Assembly (NCBI GenBank): GCA_018672475.1
Contig: JABHFS010000091.1
Coordinates: 1 to 45,601, forward strand
Source of the DNA: Gemmatimonadota bacterium
GTDB lineage: Bacteria > Latescibacterota > UBA2968 > UBA8231
DNA length: 45,601 nt
Reading direction: 5' to 3'
This document shows, one piece after another, positions 24,466 through 32,191 of the stretch. The translations under genes and the position numbers were made by a program. Each line of letters begins with the position of its first letter. Within the stretch, counting starts at the first letter, position 1. Below the pieces are notes generated by a model that was given only the letters and a program-made list of their open reading frames with translations, had not been told where the DNA came from and searched no databases.

Positions 24466-25077
24466 CGGTATTTCTCCTTGTCGTCGATAGGTTTAATAGC
24501 GGCCCGCATGTCCGCCAGTAAAAGGAGAATCGCCAGCCCATACGTCTGGCAGTTCAGTTGTACAACTAAGCACTACCTGCTTTCTTTTGTCTTAAATCTA
24601 CCGATAAAATTAATCCCTCCCTCATCCTATACCTGTGACACATATCAGGTCCGCACCCCCTTGCCACCCTCATTTCGGGGATGTTTCACTGCCCGTAACA
24701 AGCTATAACGGTATCTCTACTAACAACGACCGCAATAAATCGGCCTCGTCTTATAGCCGGTTCGTTGGCAAAAAAGGATGGAACGATGTCGATCGCTATG
24801 CAACTTCGCGAAAGCGAAGTCGAGGATTTTTCGACCGCTACCACAGCCGAGATGCTCGGTCTCGGATCGGCGGCGATCAAAACCAGATTGCACAGGGCAC
24901 GTCTGTTTTTGCGCCGGGAATTGTCCTCTTATTTCGATCCGCAAGCAAAAGAAGCGCTGGGCACCTGCTACACCCAGGCGAGTTGAATCCTATACATAAA
25001 GAGGACCGATGCCTTTTTCATAGTTGGGAAATACCGAGAAAAAGCACCGGCCCCGATTGGCCGACAGCAGTCTTTAT
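24466..25077. other. Relic-bearing stretch between the cyclase remnant and the small protein gene
   Basis: About 600 bases, visibly AT-richer than the flanks, with no intact gene. It holds an ECF sigma factor relic (24765-24986). The remaining sequence on both sides shows no convincing open frame, RNA gene or repeat. Confidence 0.5.
24765..24986 (+). pseudogene. ECF sigma factor region 4 relic
   Basis: The plus-strand frame encodes 73 residues. TAEMLGLGSAAIKTRLHRAR followed by LFLRRELSSYF is the region 4 helix-turn-helix of ECF-type (RpoE-like) sigma factors, which binds the -35 element. Region 2 is absent. The stretch before it (MQLRESEVEDFSTATT) is only a distorted version of the usual region 4.1 (x-FVLRDVExxST). 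No ribosome binding site is convincing at the first ATG. Best read as the decayed C-terminus of a lost gene. Confidence 0.6.
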
Positions 25078-25290
25078 TTATTTTGTTGCTTCTTTATTAC
25101 TACGCTTCAAAACGGGCAGGCCGTTTTTACTCTCGGATACCTCATAGCCATCTGGCACCGTATCGAGCGAGCCTTCTTTTTCAGCTTTAGCAAAAAAATA
25201 GATCGTCTGCGCATTACCATTCTTCAGCGTCGTGGTCTGGGAATGCAAGAGATAGGTAGCACCCTTGGAATTGGTATACGAAAAAGCCAT
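25078..25290 (-). CDS. Small conserved protein of unknown function
   Basis: A 70-residue protein beginning MAFSYTNSKGATYLLH, then TLKNGNAQTIYFFAKAEKEG, GYEVSESKNGLPVLKR and a Lys-rich end. I recognise this as a type of short conserved hypothetical protein found in several environmental phyla, without known role. The ATG at 25290 (second Met of the frame) has GGAG six bases upstream, which settles the start. It stands alone. Confidence 0.7.
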   Translation of the reverse strand: MAFSYTNSKGATYLLHSQTTTLKNGNAQTIYFFAKAEKEGSLDTVPDGYEVSESKNGLPVLKRSNKEATK

Positions 25291-25479
25291 GATCATCTCC
25301 TTCGCGATATAAATACGTGGGAACGCATAAAAGCGGATTGGATCGCGTCCGGATGACGCGCGGCTTCTCTATGAGGAGGGGGAGGATTCCCTACAAAGCT
25401 AGGGGATCTGGGCAATTTAGCAACTACTTTTATCGGTGGTCGTTGCCCCATGTGGGATCATTTCTGGGCAAAACGGCTC

Positions 25480-25508
25480 TTGACGAGGGCCCCGCAATAG
25501 CGTAAACT
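25480..25508 (+). promoter_or_regulatory. Sigma-70 promoter of rpsU
   Basis: TTGACG (25480-25485), a 17-base spacer and TAAACT (25503-25508). It lies about 95 bases before the rpsU start, giving a leader of roughly 85 bases. The rest of the stretch from 25291 holds no gene. Confidence 0.6.
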
Positions 25509-25602
25509 ATACGATTCTCTATTGCTAGGGACTCGGAAAACTGCATAAAATCGGCTTATACATACCTTTATCAAGACTTTAAGAAAGAACCGGGAGTAGT
25601 TC

Positions 25603-25941
25603 ATGGGCAATTTCAGTGTCGAAGTCAGATCGGACGAACCTTTTGAAAAGGCGCTGAGGCGCTTTACGTCCAAAACCCGCAAAGCTGGCCTGTTGCGCGA
25701 CTTGAAAAAACGGCGTTTCTATACCAAACCTTCGGTGCAAAAGAAGATTAATCGCCAAAAGAGCATCCGTCGGCAGCAAAAGGCCGCCCGGATGCTGGAG
25801 ACGGGTTTCGTCAAGGGCGGCGGTCGCGGCGGTGCAGACGCTGGTGCTCCAGGCGCTGGTGGTCCAGGCGCTGGTGGTCCAGGTGGACGCGGCGGTGCCG
25901 GTGGTACCGGTGGTCCGGGCGCTGGTCGTGGCCCGCGTTAG
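25603..25941 (+). CDS. rpsU: Ribosomal protein bS21 with a long Gly-rich tail
   Basis: A 112-residue protein. Residues 1-66 match bS21: EPFEKALRRFTSKTRKAGLL, KKRRFYTKPSVQKK and a basic end. The usual length is 58-75. From about residue 70 a tail of some 40 residues follows, built of Gly/Ala/Pro with collagen-like triplets (GAPGAGGPGAGGPGGRGG). Its DNA contains a 15-base tandem repeat in three copies. bS21 sits near the mRNA 3' anti-Shine-Dalgarno region of the 30S subunit, so the tail would project there. GGGAG precedes ATG. A strong terminator follows, making a single-gene unit. Confidence 0.9.
   Translation: MGNFSVEVRSDEPFEKALRRFTSKTRKAGLLRDLKKRRFYTKPSVQKKINRQKSIRRQQKAARMLETGFVKGGGRGGADAGAPGAGGPGAGGPGGRGGAGGTGGPGAGRGPR
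25840..25884 (+). repeat. 15-bp tandem repeat inside rpsU
   Basis: Three consecutive units: GCTGGTGCTCCAGGC, GCTGGTGGTCCAGGC and GCTGGTGGTCCAGGT. They encode Ala-Gly-(Ala/Gly)-Pro-Gly pentads. The third unit differs by its last base and the first by one base. Confidence 0.9.
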
Positions 25942-25978
25942 GCCTGACGTTTTTCAATAGTTCAACAAATAAAGTGGT

Positions 25979-26014
25979 AAAGGGCAGTGCACTTATAGTG
26001 TACTGCCCTTTTTT
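25979..26014 (+). terminator. Terminator of rpsU
   Basis: AAAGGGCAGTGCAC, loop TTATA, then GTGTACTGCCCTTT, ending in six T bases. It has one wobble/mismatch and a strong stem. It lies 38 bases after the rpsU stop and ahead of the convergent VOC gene. Confidence 0.9.
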
Positions 26015-26021
26015 ATTGACT

Positions 26022-26444
26022 TCAATGGGTTTGAAAAAATTCCACCACCTCGCCACAAGGCCCTACAAAAAACGCAATCGTCACCTTCATAGCGCCCAGT
26101 TCCAAATCCTTCGGTTCTACCGTTATCTCATACCCGGCGGCGCGCACATGTTCGGTGGCCGCCCGCGTATCGGCGACCGCTAAGGCAAAGTGTGTTACCG
26201 GATCATTCGGGCTGTCGGCGCCCTCTGCAGGGGATTCCGCCGTCGGGCCAAAAAGCTCCATATGGCTGCCGTCTCCTATGTCCAACAGCACGATCTTGCG
26301 CTCGGCCGAGCCGAATTCGGCGACGACCTCCATTCCCAACACATCGCGATAGAAGCGCATTGACGCTTCCCAATCGCGGGTCTGCACCGCTATATGGTGC
26401 GTTCCACAACCGGCGATTATGGCGTTTTTATTTCCTATGGGCAT
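26022..26444 (-). CDS. VOC-superfamily (glyoxalase/dioxygenase-like) protein
   Basis: A 140-residue protein of two beta-alpha-beta-beta-beta modules. GTHHIAVQTRDWEASMRFYRD opens the first, with a metal-ligand-like His; HMELFGP ends it with Glu. THFALAVADTRAATEHVRAAG opens the second and GEVVEFFQTH ends it. Likely metal ligands are thus His, Glu, His and Glu. Members isomerise or cleave small molecules, or bind antibiotics; the role here is unknown. GGAAGAAG precedes the ATG. Confidence 0.85.
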   Translation of the reverse strand: MPIGNKNAIIAGCGTHHIAVQTRDWEASMRFYRDVLGMEVVAEFGSAERKIVLLDIGDGSHMELFGPTAESPAEGADSPNDPVTHFALAVADTRAATEHVRAAGYEITVEPKDLELGAMKVTIAFFVGPCGEVVEFFQTH

Positions 26445-26607
26445 AGATTCTTCTTCCTTTCCAGTTTAATGAGTCCCAAGCGCGTACAAAGTAGGATTTG
26501 CCCCGCTCTTCGGCAAGATATCCGTAGCGCAAATCATCCTTGCCCAAAACCGCTTCGACCCCGTCCTTTGCATAGACGAAAACCCGGAACCATAAGGGCT
26601 TGGACAA
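26428..26607 (-). CDS. Possible 59-residue protein overlapping the VOC gene
   Basis: From TTG 26605-26607 a frame encodes SKPLWFRVFVYAKDG, then VEAVLGKDDLRYGYLAEERG and a basic end. Its stop falls inside the first codons of the VOC gene (17-base overlap), a common operon arrangement. The composition looks protein-like. No Shine-Dalgarno is visible, and the start is only two bases from the divergent OmpA start, so it may instead be a remnant. No family is recognised. Confidence 0.3.
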   Translation of the reverse strand: MSKPLWFRVFVYAKDGVEAVLGKDDLRYGYLAEERGKSYFVRAWDSLNWKGRRIYAHRK

Positions 26608-26609
26608 TA

Positions 26610-27878
26610 ATGAAGTACCGTGGACACACATCACTCTGCGCAATCGCATTCTGTCTGGTTCTTTGCGCAGTGGCAAATGACGCGCAGGCCGATTGGGGCT
26701 TGAGGGTCGGAGGGGTGCATGCCGCCACCGAACTCGACGACAGCCCCGGCTACGGTCTTTCCGCCTTTATCCGCCCGTCGCTGTCACCGCGCTATCGGGT
26801 CGAATTCAACGCCGGATACGGGCGGCTACGGGGCGCAGATTACGCCACCGACCTAGCCTCGGGCGAGGGGCGTCTGCTCTACGCCCTCGGGCGCGGACAC
26901 TATTGGAGCGCCCACCTCTACGGTGGCGCCGGCTTGCTGCGCTTCAACCTAGCAACCTCACCACCCGAAACCACGCCGGACGCCGCCGCGATCGGCTGGG
27001 CGGCCATCGCGCCGATCGGCATTGGCTTCCAACGCCCCCTAGGCCCCAGCACCGGTCTCGATCTGCACTTCGGTTACACCTATTCCTTCCGTGACGACCT
27101 CAACCGCGCGATTCTGCAAAAGGGTAACGACGGCATCTGGACACTGAGCATCGGCCTCGTTTTCGGTGAGGTCGGCTATCGCCCCCCCTTGCGGCAATTG
27201 CCGTTGCAAACGATTCAACGCCGACCCGCCCCCGTGCAAAGACTTCCGCCCGAGCCCGTCACCGACGAACCCGACCGCGACGGCGATGGGCTTAGCGACC
27301 GCGAGGAAACGCTGCATTATTATACCAACCCGGTCATGGCCGACAGCGACAGTGACGGCTTAAACGACCTGGAAGAAGTCAAAGTCTATGGTACGGATCC
27401 CAATCGTTTCGACAGCGACAGCGGCGGGGTCCGTGACGGCGACGAAATAGCCCGCGGCGCCGATGCGCTGGATCCCGGCGACGATTTCGTGCCCGATAAA
27501 CTGCTCGAAGAAGAGCGGCAACCCGTCGCCACCTCGGTCAGCCGGCCCATGCCGAGCGTATTTTTTCCGGCCGGAGGCGTAGCACTCGTTCGCGAAGCGC
27601 GCGAAAACCTCGATCTCGTCGTCAATTATATGCGCCAGCACCCCGCTATCGGGCTCGAATTGCACGGACACTCCGATAGCGTCGGATCGCGCGCCGTGAA
27701 TTTACAGCTTTCGCGGCGGCGGGCCGAAGCGGTACAGGCCTATCTCACCGCCCTAGGCATAGAGACTCGACGGCTCAAGATCCGCGCCCTAGGCGAGAGC
27801 CATCCGATCGCCTCCAATGCCACGCAAACAGGTCGCCTTGAAAACAGGCGCGTGGAACTAATCCTCGCTCCCCGTTAG
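26610..27878 (+). CDS. OmpA-family protein with beta-barrel, Ca-binding TSP3-like repeats and OmpA domain
   Basis: A protein of 422 residues. Signal peptide 1-29 (CAIAFCLVLCAVANDAQA). Residues 30-205 resemble an eight-stranded outer-membrane beta-barrel. Around residues 228-295, Asp-rich loops (DRDGDGLSDREE, DSDSDGLNDLEE) are thrombospondin type-3-like calcium sites. The C-terminal OmpA domain (about 310-420) shows LELHGHSDSVGS and NRRVELIL, the peptidoglycan-binding pattern. It links the outer membrane to the cell wall. The ATG at 26610 was chosen because the signal peptide begins there; a longer upstream frame has no such logic. Its 3' end overlaps the convergent ADP-ribosylglycohydrolase gene by 21 bases. 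Confidence 0.9.
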   Translation: MKYRGHTSLCAIAFCLVLCAVANDAQADWGLRVGGVHAATELDDSPGYGLSAFIRPSLSPRYRVEFNAGYGRLRGADYATDLASGEGRLLYALGRGHYWSAHLYGGAGLLRFNLATSPPETTPDAAAIGWAAIAPIGIGFQRPLGPSTGLDLHFGYTYSFRDDLNRAILQKGNDGIWTLSIGLVFGEVGYRPPLRQLPLQTIQRRPAPVQRLPPEPVTDEPDRDGDGLSDREETLHYYTNPVMADSDSDGLNDLEEVKVYGTDPNRFDSDSGGVRDGDEIARGADALDPGDDFVPDKLLEEERQPVATSVSRPMPSVFFPAGGVALVREARENLDLVVNYMRQHPAIGLELHGHSDSVGSRAVNLQLSRRRAEAVQAYLTALGIETRRLKIRALGESHPIASNATQTGRLENRRVELILAPR

Positions 27879-28985
27879 GAAGAGGATCAACTGCGCGAAA
27901 CGCTCAATCGTATCCTCCAGATCAAAGCTGTAGACCACCCTGTTGCCCTCAACGACCCGGACGATCAGTTCTTCCGGTAAGACCCGATCACCGCAACAGG
28001 CACCAATCAGCGCCCCGGTGATGCCCGCATAACAATCGATATCCGCATAACGACGCCACGTCCCGGCTTCGTCGAGGTCGCCGTGGTTTGCCGCGACCAA
28101 CAAGGCCTGCCAAGGATCGTCGGCGTGGGCAAGCAGCGCGGCACAAGCGATGGCCAGTGCCCGGTAGGGATCAAATACACTGAAGTGGCGCAAAGCCAAC
28201 GAGAGAAAATTCGCTAATTCCTCGCCTTTTTTGCCCGCGGCCTGCTTTAGCAGCAAAGGCAATTTTTCCCCGATGAACGGCCCGCCGAAATACCCCCGCA
28301 AGTGCAAAGGATCCATTGCCAAGGTCTCGTAGACCACTACATCGGGCGCTTTACCGGCCAATGCCGCACTTTGTGCCGCGGCCAAGAGCGCCGTCGCCTC
28401 GCGCGCATAACCAATATCGAAGAACGCCGCTTCATACGCCGCCCGATAAGCCGCTTCGGGATCGCCCGGAAAAAGCAGGCCAACCGATGGCAGTACCAAC
28501 AACCCGGCCATCGTCGGATAGTTGAGGCCAACGCTCCTCGTCGCCAGCGCCGCCGCCGGCACACCCGGATAGCGCGGCGACTCCTCTCCCAGGAAACCGC
28601 GGCTGGCCCCTTCCCACATCTCGAACTGCCCGCGCACCAACTCTTCAGAATTGGGAAAAAAGTCTCCCGGTCGTTCGTAAATGTCCAATAGGCGTTGCGC
28701 CAATTCCCGTCCCACCGGCATCCGCCGCAACTCGACCGCTAGTTCCATAAACAGATAGTTGTAGCGCACATCGTCAGTACCCGTCCCCACGGGGGCAGTA
28801 TCTACCCACACGCCGTGCGGCCCCTTTTCCCCTTCGAACGGATAGAGCCCCGCCAACCATTTTTTGCCCGTGCGTCGCTCAACCGCATCAACCGGAGCAA
28901 ATTCGAATGGCGCCCCCAAAGCGTCACCGAGTGCCTGGGCCAGCACCGAACCGCGAATCCTCGATTTTAACGTCGCTTGCATCAT
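27858..28985 (-). CDS. ADP-ribosylglycohydrolase family protein
   Basis: A protein of 375 residues. GSVLAQALGDALGAPFEF near the N-terminus, VGTGTDDVRYNY (the first metal site, Thr-Asp-Asp) and YADIDCYAGITGALIGACCG (the late Asp-x-Asp metal site) define the DraG/ARH family. Members remove ADP-ribose from proteins, nucleic acids or small molecules using Mg or Mn. The late motif has Cys where Thr or Ser is usual (DxDC). It is convergent with the OmpA gene. No ADP-ribosyltransferase is nearby, so the target is unknown. Confidence 0.85.
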   Translation of the reverse strand: MMQATLKSRIRGSVLAQALGDALGAPFEFAPVDAVERRTGKKWLAGLYPFEGEKGPHGVWVDTAPVGTGTDDVRYNYLFMELAVELRRMPVGRELAQRLLDIYERPGDFFPNSEELVRGQFEMWEGASRGFLGEESPRYPGVPAAALATRSVGLNYPTMAGLLVLPSVGLLFPGDPEAAYRAAYEAAFFDIGYAREATALLAAAQSAALAGKAPDVVVYETLAMDPLHLRGYFGGPFIGEKLPLLLKQAAGKKGEELANFLSLALRHFSVFDPYRALAIACAALLAHADDPWQALLVAANHGDLDEAGTWRRYADIDCYAGITGALIGACCGDRVLPEELIVRVVEGNRVVYSFDLEDTIERFAQLILFLTGSED

Positions 28986-29002
28986 CTCGTCTCACCCATT
29001 AC

Positions 29003-29039
29003 ACAAAAAGACCGGCGGAGATGGGCTCCACCGGTCTTT
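29003..29039 (-). terminator. Terminator of the sdh operon
   Basis: AAAGACCGG-C-GGAG, loop ATGGG, CTCC-A-CCGGTCTTT. The A-run at 29005-29009 gives a T-tract on the minus strand. It lies 21 bases past the stop of the last operon gene. Confidence 0.85.
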
Positions 29040-29059
29040 ATCGCCAAAGAACAGAATTT

Positions 29060-29557
29060 TTATTCCGACCCTACCGATTCCCCTTCCGGCGGCCGAGCTT
29101 CGAGCTTGTTGTTGATAATGATTCGAGCGCAAGAATTCCAATGCAATATCGCGTCATCGTTATCCGACGCCTCCAACCCTTCGGCCTTCTCATACCATTC
29201 CATCGCCCGACCCAAGAGCTCGAAGGCATCGAAACGGGCACCCGGGTAATCGCGCACGAGCCGTGCCTTGCCTTGACGCTCATGCGCCAAACCCGAATAA
29301 TAATCGCGAGTATACTCATCGGTCAGCCGTGGAATAAGGTCGAGAACGATCTTGATGCCCTTGTTGGCCTCGTGCTCGAACTGGTCGGTCAATGCCAACA
29401 CCAGCCCGACGAGCGCCTGCTGGTTCTCCGCATCGACCTCCAAGATATCGCGGCAAATGCTCTCGGCCACGCGCGGTTGGTTGAGCAACCGATAGCGCTC
29501 AACGCGTTCGAGAGCCTTGGGAATCGCTTCGCGGTGGATCTTCTTTAACTCGTTCAT
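29060..29557 (-). CDS. TPR-like helical protein of the sdh operon
   Basis: A 165-residue, all-helical soluble protein with repeats of about 34-40 residues. Examples are VAESICRDILEVDAENQQAL and FELLGRAMEWYEKAEGLEAS, with the spacing of tetratricopeptide repeats. No signal peptide. ATG at 29557 lies 52 bases after the sdhB stop and the terminator follows its stop, so it is the last gene of the sdhCAB transcript. A role in assembly or regulation is only a guess. Confidence 0.7.
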   Translation of the reverse strand: MNELKKIHREAIPKALERVERYRLLNQPRVAESICRDILEVDAENQQALVGLVLALTDQFEHEANKGIKIVLDLIPRLTDEYTRDYYSGLAHERQGKARLVRDYPGARFDAFELLGRAMEWYEKAEGLEASDNDDAILHWNSCARIIINNKLEARPPEGESVGSE

Positions 29558-29577
29558 CGGCTTTTATCCGGTGAATA

Positions 29578-29648
29578 TCCGCAGACGAAAAGATCTTCTT
29601 CTTCGGCGTTTATTCCTTTGAGGAGTCGTCCGCAGACGAAAAGATCTT
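29578..29648 (-). repeat. Direct repeat across the sdhB stop codon
   Basis: TCCGCAGACGAAAAGATCTT occurs exactly at 29578-29597 and 29629-29648, 51 bases (17 codons) apart. The second copy encodes the sdhB end (KIFSSAD). The first lies just past the sdhB stop and would encode the same residues in the same frame. Confidence 0.85.
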
Positions 29649-30371
29649 GAGCAGCTTGCCTATCGGGTCGTAGAACTTGTCGACGACCCGCTCCTTAAGC
29701 GGTATGATCGCGTTGTCGGTGATGGTAATTTCTTCGGGGCAGACCTTGGTGCAGCACTTGGTGATATTGCAGTAACCGATGCCCTGTTCTTCCTTGAGGT
29801 CTTCGCGGCGATCCTCCACGTCGAGCGGGTGCATCTCCAGCGCAGCCGTATAGACCATCAGCTGCGGGCCGGCGAATTCCTCGTGCTTGTCGTGCTCGCG
29901 CAATACGTGACAGACGTCCTGGCAAAGGAAACACTCGATGCACTTGCGGAACTCCTGCACACGGTCCACGTCATCCTGTGACATGCTCCAGCTGCCGTCC
30001 TCAGTATCGGGCGCGCGCGGCTTGAACTTCTTGATTTTCTTTTTGGCCCGGTAATTCCACGATACGTCCGTCACCAAGTCGCGGATGTGCGGGAAGGCCT
30101 TCATCGGCTCGATCGTGATCGTCTCGCCCTCGGGCAGTTGGTCCATCCGCGTCATGCACATCAACTTGGGCATACCGTTTATTTCGGCCGAGCAGGAGCC
30201 GCACTTGCCCGCCTTGCAGTTCCAGCGGCAGGCTAGGTCCGGGGCTTTTTCAGCCTGGATCTGGTGCACGGCATCGAGCACCACCATGCCTTCGTCTATC
30301 TGGGCGCTGTACTCCTCAAACCGGCCCTCTTCGCCTTCACCTCGCCAGATTTTAAAACGCGCCTCGCTCAT
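29610..30371 (-). CDS. sdhB: Succinate dehydrogenase/fumarate reductase iron-sulfur subunit
   Basis: A protein of 253 residues. The N-terminal plant-ferredoxin domain carries the [2Fe-2S] Cys set CRWNCKAGKCGSC ... MC. The C-terminal domain carries CIECFLCQDVC ([4Fe-4S]) and CNITKCCTKVCPE (shared by the [3Fe-4S] and [4Fe-4S] centres). It passes electrons from the flavin of SdhA to the membrane subunit. Its ATG shares a base with the sdhA stop (TAATG). The sequence style (SCSAEINGMPKLMC) resembles actinobacterial/chloroflexal-type enzymes rather than E. coli. The C-terminus is part of a 51-base duplication. Confidence 0.95.
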   Translation of the reverse strand: MSEARFKIWRGEGEEGRFEEYSAQIDEGMVVLDAVHQIQAEKAPDLACRWNCKAGKCGSCSAEINGMPKLMCMTRMDQLPEGETITIEPMKAFPHIRDLVTDVSWNYRAKKKIKKFKPRAPDTEDGSWSMSQDDVDRVQEFRKCIECFLCQDVCHVLREHDKHEEFAGPQLMVYTAALEMHPLDVEDRREDLKEEQGIGYCNITKCCTKVCPEEITITDNAIIPLKERVVDKFYDPIGKLLKIFSSADDSSKE

Positions 30372-32191
30372 TACTTACTCTCCTCGTCGATAATAGCTTG
30401 CAGGTCTTCCGGCAGTTCGGCCATCGGCACCTGGTCCACTTGCATCCGGCCGTCTTCCCCCTTGCGCACGCGCACATTCACATTGGCGAAGTGCGCGGCG
30501 TCTTTGTCCGGGTAGTCCTCGCGGAAGTGACCGCCGCGGCTCTCTTTGCGCTCGATGGCCGAGAGCGCAATCGCCTCGGAGACCGTCAACAAATTGTCCA
30601 AGTCTATCGCCGTATGCCACCCCGGGTTGTACTCGCGGTTGCCCGGAGCAGAGACGTGCGCGGCGCGTTCTTTTAGTTCGGCGACAATGCCCAACACCTG
30701 CTGCATCTCTTCCTCGCGGCGCACGATGCCCACCAAATCCTGCATCTTTTCTTGCAATTCGGCCTGAATGGCATAGGGCAGTTCGCCGCCCTCCCGGCCC
30801 AAGGGAGCCAGCGCCCGGTTTATCACCTGTTCGACTTGCCCCTCATCTACAGTGCCGGATCCCTTCTCCTGGGCGAAGTTGGCCGCGTACTCGCCAGCGC
30901 GCTTGCCGAAGACGACTAAATCAGACAGCGAATTGCCGCCCAAACGATTGGCCCCGTGCAGACCTGCGGCGCACTCGCCAGCGGCGAATAACCCGGGCAC
31001 AGCCGACATTTGGCTGTCGGCGTCGACCTTGATGCCCCCCATCGTATAATGGGTGGTCGGGCCCACTTCCATAACCTCTTTGGTGATGTCGACATTGGCC
31101 AGTTGTTTAAACTGGTGATACATGCTCGGCAATTTGCGCTTGATGTGTTCCTCGGCGTTGGGCAAACGCTCCTTGATCCACGCGATGTCGAGATACACGC
31201 CACCGTGCGGGGAACCGCGCCCGTCGCGCACCTCGCGCATGATGCAACGCGCCACGTGGTCGCGCGTCAGCAATTCGGGCGGGCGGCGCGCCTCGCGGTC
31301 GTTCTGCGTATAGCGCCAACCCTCTTCCTCGTTGTCGGCTGTCTGGTGCTTATAGAGGTCGGGGATGTCGTCAAACATAAAGCGCTTACCTTCGCTATTG
31401 CGCAAAATGCCGCCCTCGCCGCGCACGCCTTCGGTCACTAGAATACCGCGTACGCTCAGCGGCCACACCATACCGGTGGGGTGAAACTGTATGCATTCCA
31501 TGTCGATGAGGTCAGCACCGGCCTCGTAGGCTAGCGCATGGCCATCGCCGGTGTATTCCCAACTATTGCTGGTGATCTTAAAGGCACGCCCGGTGCCGCC
31601 CGTGGCCAGCACAACCGCTTTGGCCTGAAATAGTTTAAAGCGCCCGCGCTCGCGGTCGTAGGCGACCGCACCAGTGACACGGTCGCCGTCTTTGAGCAGC
31701 GAAGCCACCGTGTGCTCCATGTGCACTTCGATGCCCTGGTGGATGCCGTGGTCCTGCAGAGTGCGGATCAGTTCCAACCCCGTGCGGTCGCCCACGTGGG
31801 CGAGCCGCGGAAACTTGTGGCCGCCGAAGTTTCGCTGTGAAATGAGACCGCTATCTTTTGTGCGGTCAAACACCGCGCCCCATTCTTCCAACTCGCGCAC
31901 CCGCGAGGGGGCCTCCTGCGCATGCAATTGCGCCATGCGGTAGTTGTTGATGTACTGGCCACCGCGCATCGTGTCGGCAAAGTGCACCTTCCAGTTGTCG
32001 CGCTCGTCAACATTGGCCATCGCCGCCGCCATACCGCCTTCGGCCATCACGGTGTGTGCTTTGCCCAACAGCGACTTGCATATCAAACCGACGGACACAT
32101 TCGCCGCCGAAGCTTCTATTGCCGCGCGCAGCCCGGCGCCGCCGGCCCCGATGACCAACACGTCGTAGTCGAATTTTTCGTACTGAGCCAT
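30371..32191 (-). CDS. sdhA: Succinate dehydrogenase/fumarate reductase flavoprotein subunit
   Basis: A protein of 606 residues. DVLVIGAGGAGLRAAIEA binds FAD; KAHTVMAEGGMAAA holds the His that carries covalent FAD in this family. FHPTGMV and ARPxE-like elements around the substrate site follow, and the helical C-terminal domain ends in the usual way. It oxidises succinate to fumarate (or the reverse) at the inner face of the membrane. I chose ATG 32189-32191, which shares one base with the stop of the membrane-subunit gene (TGATG); a longer frame overlaps that gene and was rejected. Confidence 0.95.
   Translation of the reverse strand: MAQYEKFDYDVLVIGAGGAGLRAAIEASAANVSVGLICKSLLGKAHTVMAEGGMAAAMANVDERDNWKVHFADTMRGGQYINNYRMAQLHAQEAPSRVRELEEWGAVFDRTKDSGLISQRNFGGHKFPRLAHVGDRTGLELIRTLQDHGIHQGIEVHMEHTVASLLKDGDRVTGAVAYDRERGRFKLFQAKAVVLATGGTGRAFKITSNSWEYTGDGHALAYEAGADLIDMECIQFHPTGMVWPLSVRGILVTEGVRGEGGILRNSEGKRFMFDDIPDLYKHQTADNEEEGWRYTQNDREARRPPELLTRDHVARCIMREVRDGRGSPHGGVYLDIAWIKERLPNAEEHIKRKLPSMYHQFKQLANVDITKEVMEVGPTTHYTMGGIKVDADSQMSAVPGLFAAGECAAGLHGANRLGGNSLSDLVVFGKRAGEYAANFAQEKGSGTVDEGQVEQVINRALAPLGREGGELPYAIQAELQEKMQDLVGIVRREEEMQQVLGIVAELKERAAHVSAPGNREYNPGWHTAIDLDNLLTVSEAIALSAIERKESRGGHFREDYPDKDAAHFANVNVRVRKGEDGRMQVDQVPMAELPEDLQAIIDEESK

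Noticed and set aside
25024..25356. Plus-strand open frame of 110 codons
   Set aside because: Antisense to the small conserved protein at 25078-25290, which has a good start site.
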